Assembly (NCBI RefSeq): GCF_000231115.1
Contig: NW_006889852.1
Location: forward strand, 1-64,000
DNA from: Vittaforma corneae ATCC 50505
Taxonomy: Eukaryota; Microsporidia; Nosematidae
Reading direction: 5' to 3'
DNA: 64,000 nt
Shown: positions 56,899 through 64,000 of the stretch, one piece after another
How positions within the stretch are numbered: the stretch's first letter is position 1
Layout of the letters: the number at the start of each line of letters is the position of its first letter
Translations under genes and position numbers: made by a program
The notes under the pieces: model-generated
Told to the model about the DNA's origin: nothing
Database searches by the model: none
What the model saw: the letters and a program-made list of their open reading frames with translations, nothing else

Positions 56899-57612
56899 TT
56901 AGACAATACTAACAGGGTCGCTATCATTTTCGCTAATAATAACATCGAACTCATCCATTTCATCATCACACTCAAGTTGTCTTTTTAGCTCCCCTAGAAA
57001 TATCCTTTCCGAATTACTGTGCTCCATCATTATCACATCAACCCCGGAAAATTTACATTTCAGTAGATCGTGATGAGACATCTCACCTGTAATAAGCATG
57101 CAATCATGTAGATCCACGTTTCTGAATGCTGCACCAACACCGACAATGATGTCTCCGTCATTTCTGTAGGATGTGCTTGAACTTTTGACCACTCTCAAAT
57201 GTTTTAAGCCGGAAACTTCTTTAATTTTCTGCAGAATGTTTTCAAATGTACCTGGATTGGGGACCCAAAAACTCCAAGACATATGAATTCATCAGAGGGT
57301 CCAATTGTGTGTGAGGGGAATATACTGAAATGTAGTTCTGAATACACGAAGGCAATAGCCTGCCTTCTATCCTTTTTATTGGATGGAAAATAACGGGATG
57401 GTAGCTGACAACGTACTTTATGTTCTTTTCGATGCACTCGTTAAGAACAGACAGGGTAAAGTCAACTGTCAAAAGGACTTTCTTCTGAGCAGATCAGGAG
57501 TATTGCCATCGATCAGAACGCCTGTGTTGTCCCAGTGCTGCACACAATCCCTGGGAGCAATTTTTTCAACGCATCTAGCAATTTTCTGGATTGTGCTTGG
57601 AGCTTGTGTCAT
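56899..57612 (-). pseudogene. NIF3/YbgI-family protein, two frameshifts
   Basis: Three frames together encode ~235 residues. The start (ATG 57612) reads CVEKIAPRDCVQHWDNTGVLIDG, a NIF3 N-terminal hallmark (WDNxG). The middle frame has VVSYHPVIFHPIKRI with the metal-binding HP and the VYSPHTQLD block. The last has IIVGVGAAF and LITGEMSHHDLL near the C-terminus. Shifts lie near 57476-57487 (GAAGAAA run) and near 57259-57270 (TTTTTGGGTCCCC). NIF3 proteins bind two metals, and their reaction in eukaryotes is unclear. Two shifts in one gene make decay possible, but both fall at homopolymers, so sequencing error is equally likely. Confidence 0.72.
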
Positions 57613-57709
57613 GCCTAGGATGCGGTAGCATAAAGCTCAAAAGTTGTATTGCCACTACAGAAAATGTTCATGTGAATTTTGGCTGTGAGAGCTCGATCAA
57701 AACTCATTT

Positions 57710-57919
57710 TTAAATTATCTTTGCGTCAGGCATATTGGTTTTGTACATTTCAATAGACATCCTTAAAACGATAGTCCAAATCACGAAGTTCACAAAAATT
57801 AAAGGAGAATATACAGCCAGTGCAAGAAATTTTGATTGAAACATAAACAGATGCATGTAACACAGAGAAATATACATAATTGTTATTCCAACGTGGACTA
57901 GCTTTATTCTAGAAATCAT
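57710..57919 (-). CDS. Small two-span membrane protein
   Basis: 69 residues from the ATG at 57919; the frame extends upstream but overlaps the next gene. Two hydrophobic segments (residues ~8-27 and ~32-52) with a short polar tail. Not recognised; it could be a subunit of an ER enzyme such as a small GPI- or dolichol-pathway component, but there is no motif to support this. Confidence 0.4.
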   Translation of the reverse strand: MISRIKLVHVGITIMYISLCYMHLFMFQSKFLALAVYSPLIFVNFVIWTIVLRMSIEMYKTNMPDAKII

Positions 57920-57959
57920 TGGGGCATTTTGGAAACAAAAATTATGAGGGCGCCTTATG

Positions 57960-58958
57960 CTATTTTTCATGGTATGTTATTAGTATTTTACTGATAATTT
58001 TGGTTGAAAGATATGCTAAATCTTTATTTTCACTGTCTGTGAGACCATATAGAACATCTAAGAACCTAGATTTCGTGAGCTGCATCACAAACAACTCCGA
58101 ATGGTCCAGAAGGAGAGACATGTGCTCTAGAATTACCATTTTATTGCCTTCACATGATTGAATTGCATTTAAATATGACTCCGAAATATCATCTATTCTC
58201 TCATCGATCTCACTAGTGTGCTCCTTGATAAACTTTTGATTAGCGAATCTAACCAAAAAGCACAGATCGTTATTCTTCAGAAGATCCATATACTGCACCA
58301 CACCAAACTCTTGGTCTTCCTCCCATGATCTTTTAATTTCTCTGAATATTAAGCCATCGACATTCTCTGCTGAGGTGAAATCTTCGTCAAAAACATGGCT
58401 ACTAAGCTTGTGCTGAATTAGACTGAACGATAAATAGCTAAATCTGTGATCGGACCTTATCAGCAGCAGTATAATCTTCCCAGTAAGATTTTCTATGCTT
58501 CTTCGCCTAGTACTGTAGAACACACCAACAATATCATCAACCCATTGCTCTCTGCAGGGCTTAATTTGCAAAATTTGAACCAAAACAACCAAAGCATTCG
58601 TCTGTGCATGTGCACATTTAGCCAAAGATACCAGGCTTTGCATTATTTTCTCATTCTGGTATATTTTTTCAATTCTCATAATAGTCGAGCAGCGCTCTTT
58701 CGTGCCATCGTTTGAAGATTCCCCATAACCAAAAAACTCAAAAAGACACTCAAGCAGAAAATTAACAGTTTCATGGTCGTTAAAATTGTGGTTTTCAAGA
58801 AAGCTATAAATGTGCTCACTTTCAGGCCTTCTTTTATAAATTTTCACTAATCTTTTAAAGGCTGTTAGTTGGAGATGGGAATCGCTTGTTTTGAGAATGT
58901 TCAAAAGCCTCTCTTCTTCTTGCTGCTCATAATCACTAGCACTCTTCAAATGGCTCAT
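57960..58958 (-). CDS. Armadillo/HEAT-like protein, function unknown
   Basis: 332 residues, helical throughout with ~40-residue periodicity of Leu/Ile-rich helix pairs (for example around LQLTAFKRLVKIYKR and TNALVVLVQILQI), a pattern of ARM/HEAT repeats. The N-terminus is acidic and Gln/Glu-rich. No diagnostic motif; chaperone cofactors, transport receptors and V-ATPase H share this fold. The ATG at 58958 is preceded by another ATG out of frame and no CCC signal. Confidence 0.6.
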   Translation of the reverse strand: MSHLKSASDYEQQEEERLLNILKTSDSHLQLTAFKRLVKIYKRRPESEHIYSFLENHNFNDHETVNFLLECLFEFFGYGESSNDGTKERCSTIMRIEKIYQNEKIMQSLVSLAKCAHAQTNALVVLVQILQIKPCREQWVDDIVGVFYSTRRRSIENLTGKIILLLIRSDHRFSYLSFSLIQHKLSSHVFDEDFTSAENVDGLIFREIKRSWEEDQEFGVVQYMDLLKNNDLCFLVRFANQKFIKEHTSEIDERIDDISESYLNAIQSCEGNKMVILEHMSLLLDHSELFVMQLTKSRFLDVLYGLTDSENKDLAYLSTKIISKILITYHEK

Positions 58959-59110
58959 GCATCTCTGATTTGCAATCTAGCTTTTAAAACTTGGGCGTTT
59001 CATGTTTGTTTTAAACTTTAATAGACAGAATGTGGTTGCTCATTTCCAACCATGCGTATTGGTAAGGGACATCGTCACACATCATCGTCTTTTTGGTTTT
59101 TTAAGAGCTC

Positions 59111-59758
59111 TTATATTGAGCTTTTGGATTGGTTACTTTTTTTGGTATTTGGTTTGGCAGTATACTTATTCAAAACGAGAAAGTTTTTACAGTTTTTTGT
59201 ATTTTCACCGTCAGTTACCAATCCTCCATCAAACCCAGCCCTAATTGCCTCGTTTTTGAGCATTTCAACCTGCTTCTCAGAGCAATAGAACTGAATTACC
59301 ACTCTTTTTTTAACTGTGTCATAAAGAGACCTGAAAAAGGATCTAATTCGCTTTTGTGGAATGTGATCCTTCTGAAATGAATGAAAAAGCCACTGAACGG
59401 TGCTGATGCTAACGGCGTAGTCAAAAGACTCTTCCTTGAATGGAAATCCGTTTCCAATATCAAAGCAGATCAATCCGCTGCTTGATGTATTGCTTGAGGC
59501 TATTTTTAGCATTTCTGGTGAGATATCCACTCCAATCCATTCGCAATTTCTTTCAGCCAAAACTTTTCCACTCAGCCCACTTCCACAACCGATGTCCAGG
59601 ATCAATGGTGACTTATCATCTATTTCCAGGAGATCAATGGCCCTTTCTGCCATTTCCGATTGCACTTTAATGATTCTAGAGTTCTTGTGATACTTTTTGC
59701 TTTCTTTTTCGTCGTAGTACAGCTCTGCTGGTTTTGTGAACTCTGGAAGCGAGGGCAT
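59111..59758 (-). CDS. BUD23: 18S rRNA (guanine-N7) methyltransferase BUD23
   Basis: 215 residues from the ATG at 59758 (a TTG opens the frame four codons earlier). PAELYYDEKESKKY is the family N-terminus, followed by LDIGCGSGLSGKVL (SAM motif I), GVDISPEML, SISTVQWLF and FYCSEKQVEML, then GFDGGLVTD. Bud23 methylates G1575 of yeast 18S rRNA and helps 40S export. It ends in a basic tail (KPNTKKSNQSK). Length is slightly below yeast (275). Confidence 0.93.
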   Translation of the reverse strand: MPSLPEFTKPAELYYDEKESKKYHKNSRIIKVQSEMAERAIDLLEIDDKSPLILDIGCGSGLSGKVLAERNCEWIGVDISPEMLKIASSNTSSSGLICFDIGNGFPFKEESFDYAVSISTVQWLFHSFQKDHIPQKRIRSFFRSLYDTVKKRVVIQFYCSEKQVEMLKNEAIRAGFDGGLVTDGENTKNCKNFLVLNKYTAKPNTKKSNQSKSSI

Positions 59759-60121
59759 AGGCTTTGCCAAAATATCGTTTAACTGCCAATTTGACTTTTA
59801 TAAATATAATAGAATGGCACATAATCAATTTTTATCAACGCTATTATGTTCTTAGAACCGCTTCAGCTTATATTTGATTCAAAACAAAGCCCATTTACTC
59901 TGCACAGCAGTATCTTGACTTGCATATTTGAATTATATTGGCTTGCTTAATTAATCCAATACGTTTTCTCGTTGGCATCATTCATAAAATAGATGGCTCA
60001 TTTACTCAAGCACGTCAAATTAAACAAGCTGTCCGCTACGTTGATTTACTCTTATTGTTATTCATAAAAATTTTACATGCATATGTCACACATTCTTTGT
60101 TTTTGATTACCACTCCCCTCA
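59759..60121. other. Divergent promoter region, BUD23/cyclin B
   Basis: About 360 bases, very A/T-rich. The cyclin start signal CCCCTCA is at the right edge. No RNA gene seen. Confidence 0.45.
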
Positions 60122-61018
60122 ATGGCAATAACCAGAAAGGCATTTGCAGAACCTCTAAAAAATATTACAAATAGACAGACAAATACAACAAAGACACAGC
60201 TAAGTGAGCCGGAAAAGGGCATTCTCAATTCTCATCTTCACTCTGACGAGAATGAGATCTGCGCAGTAAGTAAATACAAAAAGCAAATAGAAAGCTATTT
60301 TGAAGGCTTGGATATCATTTTTAACTTTCATGAAAAAGATATCAGCTTTGAGATGAGATCGCTTCTCGTTGACTGGGTTATTGCCACCCACGAGAAGCTA
60401 AATCTCTGTGACGATACCTTGCATTTTAGTATTTTCCTAATTGACCGATTTCTTAATGGAAGGTCAATATCGACAAACAAGCTTCAGCTGGTAGGGATTA
60501 CTGCACTGTTCATCGCATCCAAAATAGAGGAGGTAATTTGTCCGGATTTGAACAGCTTTGTTTTGCTGACAGAAAACAACTTTTCGGAAATAGAGATTAA
60601 AAAAGCTGAAAAATACATGCTTTACAGCTTAGATTACGATATAAAGTACGTCAATCCGCTATATTTTTTAAGAAGGGTTTCAAAGGCCAACAACTATGAA
60701 AAAAAGTCCCGAAAGATGGCGAAATATTTTCTTGAATTAATGACACTATACCAGGAATTTTATAACTTCAAAAAGTCAATAGTTTGCACCGCTGCAATGT
60801 ATTTGGCAAGAAAGATATGCCAATCTGACATAAACAAGAACCTGTTTTTTATGTACTCAAAGCTTGATCGAGATGCCATTAAAGAATGCTTTGATCTGCT
60901 TGTAAAATTGATATTCACAGAGCCACGATACCCTAACTTGGAGCAGAAATACGAGAAAGAGCCTATGTTTTCCGTTAACATCATCGCAAGAGAGTTTGCA
61001 AAAACCCATTTTAATTAA
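60122..61018 (+). CDS. Mitotic cyclin B
   Basis: 298 residues; ATG behind CTCCCCTCA. A short Lys/Arg/Thr-rich N-terminus precedes two cyclin boxes: the first with MRSLLVDWVIATHEKL (the MRxxLVDWL signature), SFAS-type TALFIASKIEEV, and the second from YFLRRVSKANNYE. It activates a CDK1-type kinase at mitosis. No canonical RxxL destruction box is obvious in the short N-terminus, although RKAFAEPLKN is near one in position. The candidate CDK partner lies 1.5 kb away (62567-63346). The stop TAA lies in AATTAAATG. Confidence 0.88.
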   Translation: MAITRKAFAEPLKNITNRQTNTTKTQLSEPEKGILNSHLHSDENEICAVSKYKKQIESYFEGLDIIFNFHEKDISFEMRSLLVDWVIATHEKLNLCDDTLHFSIFLIDRFLNGRSISTNKLQLVGITALFIASKIEEVICPDLNSFVLLTENNFSEIEIKKAEKYMLYSLDYDIKYVNPLYFLRRVSKANNYEKKSRKMAKYFLELMTLYQEFYNFKKSIVCTAAMYLARKICQSDINKNLFFMYSKLDRDAIKECFDLLVKLIFTEPRYPNLEQKYEKEPMFSVNIIAREFAKTHFN

Positions 61019-61284
61019 ATGTACTGCAATATAACATGCAAGCTTTTCTGGTTTTATACTACATGCGAATGTCCAATAGCATTTTAGCATTGTGATAGTC
61101 AACAAATATGCCCTGTATAAGGAAACAAAACTTTCGTCATCAATATATTAGTGCGTACATAACTGTGAAAGTATAAAGAACATAGACTAATTGCTTCATC
61201 GCTTTCTGATTTATTAAACACGCCAGTTACACATGGGCACTGGTGTTATGTTTTGCATGGCCAAGTCTCCTAGGCCTGCAGTCC

Positions 61285-62334
61285 TCAACTGTCGGCAAAC
61301 GGCGCTGGTATCTCTCCCATGGCATAGTCCTTGGCTATCATCTTTAAACACTTGCTTTTAACCCAACCTTTTTGGAGACTCATAGCTGTTAGAAAGTCGC
61401 ATTCCGAATCAGCTATTCTATAAAACCTTTTCAGCGTTCCAACTCCGATACGATTAACCACACACTGCTCATACTTGTGAAGATCGGTAATCTGATCAAT
61501 GTTTAATATTCCCATCAAAACAAGCTCAATTTTCGAATGGCAAGGAAACACAAGCCCAGGACAATCCAAAAGAGTGAAATTTGGAGTTTCGATTGTTTGA
61601 ATAAGCTTGGTTTTTCCTGGCGTTGAGCTAACTTTAACCTTTTTCTGATGAAGAATCATGTTAATTGTTGAGCTTTTCCCAACATTCGGATATCCAATCA
61701 GCCCAATTGTGCCAGAAAGACAAAAATCGAAGGTGGAGTTTCTGGTAGAATAGGCATATACTTGAACATTTTTTGCCCCTAGCATCAAAAGCTTCTTTTC
61801 AGCATTTTTATCCAAGTCCAGCTTGTTTATCAGCAACACATGGTTTTTCTCGGGATAGAATTTCAGAATATCCTCGTTAAAATAGGCCAATGGATCCCTG
61901 GCATCCAAAATTTGTGCTATTGTTGTAGATCTTTCACATGTGATCCAAAACTGTCTCCAAATTTCAATATTTCTTTCAAAAACTTTGTCGTTGTGAGAAT
62001 ATTTCCAGCAATTGAATACAAAATTTTCGAGTTGTTTAAAGTCGCCAGCCTCCACAAATTCGTGTGGAACGCGAGGAGGAATGCTTAAAGAACAGTCCAT
62101 ACTCGCTATCAACTTCTCATATTTAACCTGTAGTGCCTCAGTGCTCTCTGGTGTGTATTTTGAGTTTGAAATGGGTTTATTTTCTATAGTAAGCTTTTCG
62201 TTCAGCATCAGCAGAGGAGTAAACTGAGTAACTGAGTTTCTTTGGATGTGCTTCTTTGGACATGTCTTTCCAGAGAATCGATCGGCAATTAAAAGAGATG
62301 CTAAGTTACTAGACTTCTTCTTTGCCGTCTTCAT
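61285..62334 (-). CDS. LSG1: Circularly permuted GTPase LSG1
   Basis: 349 residues from the ATG at 62334, preceded by GCACCCATCGTTGAA. GTPase motifs come in permuted order: DARDPL, then NKLD (G4), then GYPNVGKSSTI (G1), TPGKTK (G2) and DCPG (G3). The block IWRQFWITCERS before them is the Lsg1/Gnl1 signature (WRQLWRVxERS). Lsg1 releases Nmd3 from cytoplasmic pre-60S subunits. It is much shorter than yeast Lsg1 (640), mainly in the N-terminal and insert regions. Confidence 0.88.
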   Translation of the reverse strand: MKTAKKKSSNLASLLIADRFSGKTCPKKHIQRNSVTQFTPLLMLNEKLTIENKPISNSKYTPESTEALQVKYEKLIASMDCSLSIPPRVPHEFVEAGDFKQLENFVFNCWKYSHNDKVFERNIEIWRQFWITCERSTTIAQILDARDPLAYFNEDILKFYPEKNHVLLINKLDLDKNAEKKLLMLGAKNVQVYAYSTRNSTFDFCLSGTIGLIGYPNVGKSSTINMILHQKKVKVSSTPGKTKLIQTIETPNFTLLDCPGLVFPCHSKIELVLMGILNIDQITDLHKYEQCVVNRIGVGTLKRFYRIADSECDFLTAMSLQKGWVKSKCLKMIAKDYAMGEIPAPFADS

Positions 62335-62566
62335 TTCAACGATGGGTGCAGGAACTAAAAGTAGTATGAATGGTTGAAGAGCCATGCAACACAGAAGAGA
62401 GAAGATCATTGGAAAATTCTAGATATAATGTTGGAGTAACTAGGTATAATCGAGTTGGCAGATATTTAATAAATAGCTATTTATAGGCCACTTTCATTAT
62501 ATAGTGCTGCACAATGTAAAGATCGTGTGCTTAGTAGCTCTGATATGTGACAACAGCTATTTATTT

Positions 62567-63346
62567 TTATCCTAAGTTGTGCTCTATCAATTTTATGATT
62601 TCAACTATTGTTATTCTCTTGTGGGGCGTCACATCCAAGCATCTACAAACAATGCTGGCCAGAAAGGGCGGAATGTTGTAGATCTTTACAAGCTCATTGA
62701 TGATGCCTTGATAGTTCAGATTTTTGCATAGTGCCAGCTGTGATTGTTTATTCTCACCGGGAAGTAGTGGTTTTAACGTTATCATTTCATAAATAATACA
62801 TCCAAGACTCCAGATGTCAATTTCATAAAGGTAGTTTGGAGTCCCCATCAAAAGTTCGGGCGCTCTGTACCACAGCGTAACAACCTCGGAGGAATATGAA
62901 AAGTCCATTGGACTAATAGCCCTGGCCAGTCCGAAATCGGCGATCTTGAGAACCCCGTCCTTAGCCACTAAGATATTGCTTGGCTTGAGATCTCTATGAA
63001 TAATGCTATGTGAATGCAAATAATGTACACCATTTATCAGCTGCTTAATTAAAGAAAGAACATTGCCATGCACTTCTATGTATTTTAATAGATCAAAATC
63101 TATAAATTCGAATATTAAAACGAGAATGTCCTCTCTGTGGATGATCTGAAAAAGCTCTATAATGTTTTTGTGGCTTGTGCTTTTCAAAATGGAAATTTCC
63201 CTTAATGCTGTTGAGGGCATACCCTCCTTTTCATTTAACTCTATTTTCTTCATCGCAACCACCCTCTTGGTCTCTGAGTCGTATGCCTCATAGACCTTAG
63301 CGTATGTCCCAGAGCCTATTAGTCTTCCTTGCATGTATCTTGGCAT
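62567..63346 (-). CDS. Cyclin-dependent kinase with a PSTALRE helix
   Basis: 259 residues from the ATG at 63346, behind CTACCC. Intact catalytic features: GSGTYAKVY loop, AMKKIE lysine, PSTALRE cyclin-binding helix (one residue from the PSTAIRE of CDK1), HRDLKPSN, DFG, and VVTLWYRAPELL. The C-lobe is short and lacks the usual GDSEID-like insert block, and the enzyme ends soon after the KRITI motif. CDK1 or Pho85 are the obvious candidates; proximity to cyclin B favours CDK1, but that is inference. Confidence 0.82.
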   Translation of the reverse strand: MPRYMQGRLIGSGTYAKVYEAYDSETKRVVAMKKIELNEKEGMPSTALREISILKSTSHKNIIELFQIIHREDILVLIFEFIDFDLLKYIEVHGNVLSLIKQLINGVHYLHSHSIIHRDLKPSNILVAKDGVLKIADFGLARAISPMDFSYSSEVVTLWYRAPELLMGTPNYLYEIDIWSLGCIIYEMITLKPLLPGENKQSQLALCKNLNYQGIINELVKIYNIPPFLASIVCRCLDVTPHKRITIVEIIKLIEHNLG

Positions 63347-63721
63347 GGGTAGATAAACAAAAATGCTGGTTTCGTGATGTTTTGGTTTAAAAGCACAAGC
63401 CAATTAGCGCAGATGGGATCGCCATGATATTATACTTTGCATGGTCTACGGACAAGCATTCTCTTAGCATGCTATTTTTGAGCAGCTAATTAGCTAGCTC
63501 TTAACAGCAGAGCCAATCAGTAACAATTTAAAAGTAGTTTTGAGGAGACATAGCATGTGATAGGATGAGTATATGTCAAAGCTAAAGTGCAAGCGAAAGG
63601 GATATGAAAGCAACAAGCTTTCAACAGAATGCCGTCCGTGTACTTCTAGTCTCAAAGTTATTTATAACAAGCAAATGCTTAGTATGAGGATATACCTCAT
63701 TCTTATCCTTGACCCTTCTCG
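63347..63721. other. Intergenic region, no clear gene
   Basis: About 375 bases. An 80-codon plus-strand frame (63573-63815) overlaps the next gene and has no support. Confidence 0.4.
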
Positions 63722-63988
63722 ATGCAGATGGCGAATACGAACAAGCAAGAAACCAATACCGGGGATCCAAGAAAAAGTGAAAAATACAGAAAACCCAATG
63801 GCAGAGCGAGAGTGAGGAAGTACATTGAAGAAAAGATTAACGAAATAGAAGAGCATGTATTTTCTCACATTTCGCAAGATAGAATCAAGTACATACAGGA
63901 TGAGATTAGAATGCTTTTTGTTGAGATGAGCGAGGAAGAAAAAGAAACAGGGATCAAGAGGCCGACGGTTGTAGAGTTAGACAAGTAA
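63722..63988 (+). CDS. Small hydrophilic helical protein, possibly first exon
   Basis: 88 residues, Lys/Glu-rich and helical (KYIEEKINEIEEHVFSHI), no known domain. The ATG follows GACCCTTCTCG. The stop codon TAA is part of the sequence AAGTAAGTATG, which matches the microsporidian 5' splice donor GTAAGT. The gene may therefore continue past an intron beyond the window edge. If no intron exists, it is a complete small protein. Confidence 0.5.
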   Translation: MQMANTNKQETNTGDPRKSEKYRKPNGRARVRKYIEEKINEIEEHVFSHISQDRIKYIQDEIRMLFVEMSEEEKETGIKRPTVVELDK

Positions 63989-64000
63989 GTATGGGCAGAA

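Noticed and set aside
1..64000. CRISPR arrays, bacterial operons, rRNA genes or transposons
   Set aside because: No regular repeat-spacer units, no rRNA sequence and no transposase or reverse transcriptase were found.

Overview
This window looks like a microsporidian nuclear genome. Genes are short, mostly intron-less and densely packed on both strands. They encode eukaryote-specific core proteins: histone H2B, RPB6, RPB8, MCM3, Doa10-type RING-CH ligase, delta-COP, signal peptidase SEC11 and proteasome RPN6. Many starts are preceded within a few bases by a CCC motif (consensus near CACCCCA). Two ribosomal protein genes also carry an AAATTT element just upstream. This CCC/AAATTT combination is the known start-site signature of microsporidia. 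I cannot fix the genus; relatively spacious intergenic regions argue against the most compacted lineages.

Layout: 0-4 kb holds three small signal-anchored, Ser/Pro-rich proteins that share a C-terminal motif, plus an unknown protein. 4.9-9.7 kb holds a frameshifted Doa10-like ligase and a divergent RING-H2 gene. 10-12.6 kb holds a RecQ helicase. 12.8-19.4 kb is a second lineage-specific block: a polytopic membrane protein, a membrane-anchored pseudokinase, two tandem secreted paralogues (the second with a nonsense codon), and a small secreted protein. From 19.6 kb to the end the content is mainly housekeeping, interrupted by a 995-N gap at 23.1-24.1 kb.

Functional themes: ribosome production and quality control are strongly represented (UTP12, an UTP18-like protein, ENP2, MRD1, BUD23, LSG1, an SQT1-like protein, uL24, uS19, a Cue2-like nuclease, and a box C/D snoRNA predicted to guide methylation of the 25S/28S P-loop). 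Cell-cycle and DNA genes include MCM3, cyclin B, two CDKs, RecQ and a RAD60/ESC2-type SUMO-like protein. Secretory and lipid functions include SEC11, delta-COP, LCB2, GPI12 and a V-ATPase e-like subunit.

RNA genes: one complete tRNA-Lys(UUU), one convincing box C/D snoRNA, and some weaker structured candidates. Six conserved genes are broken by one-base shifts, five of them at or next to short homopolymers; sequencing or assembly error is the simplest explanation. Start codons were chosen here from ATG plus upstream CCC context, so several starts lie inside the longest open frame.
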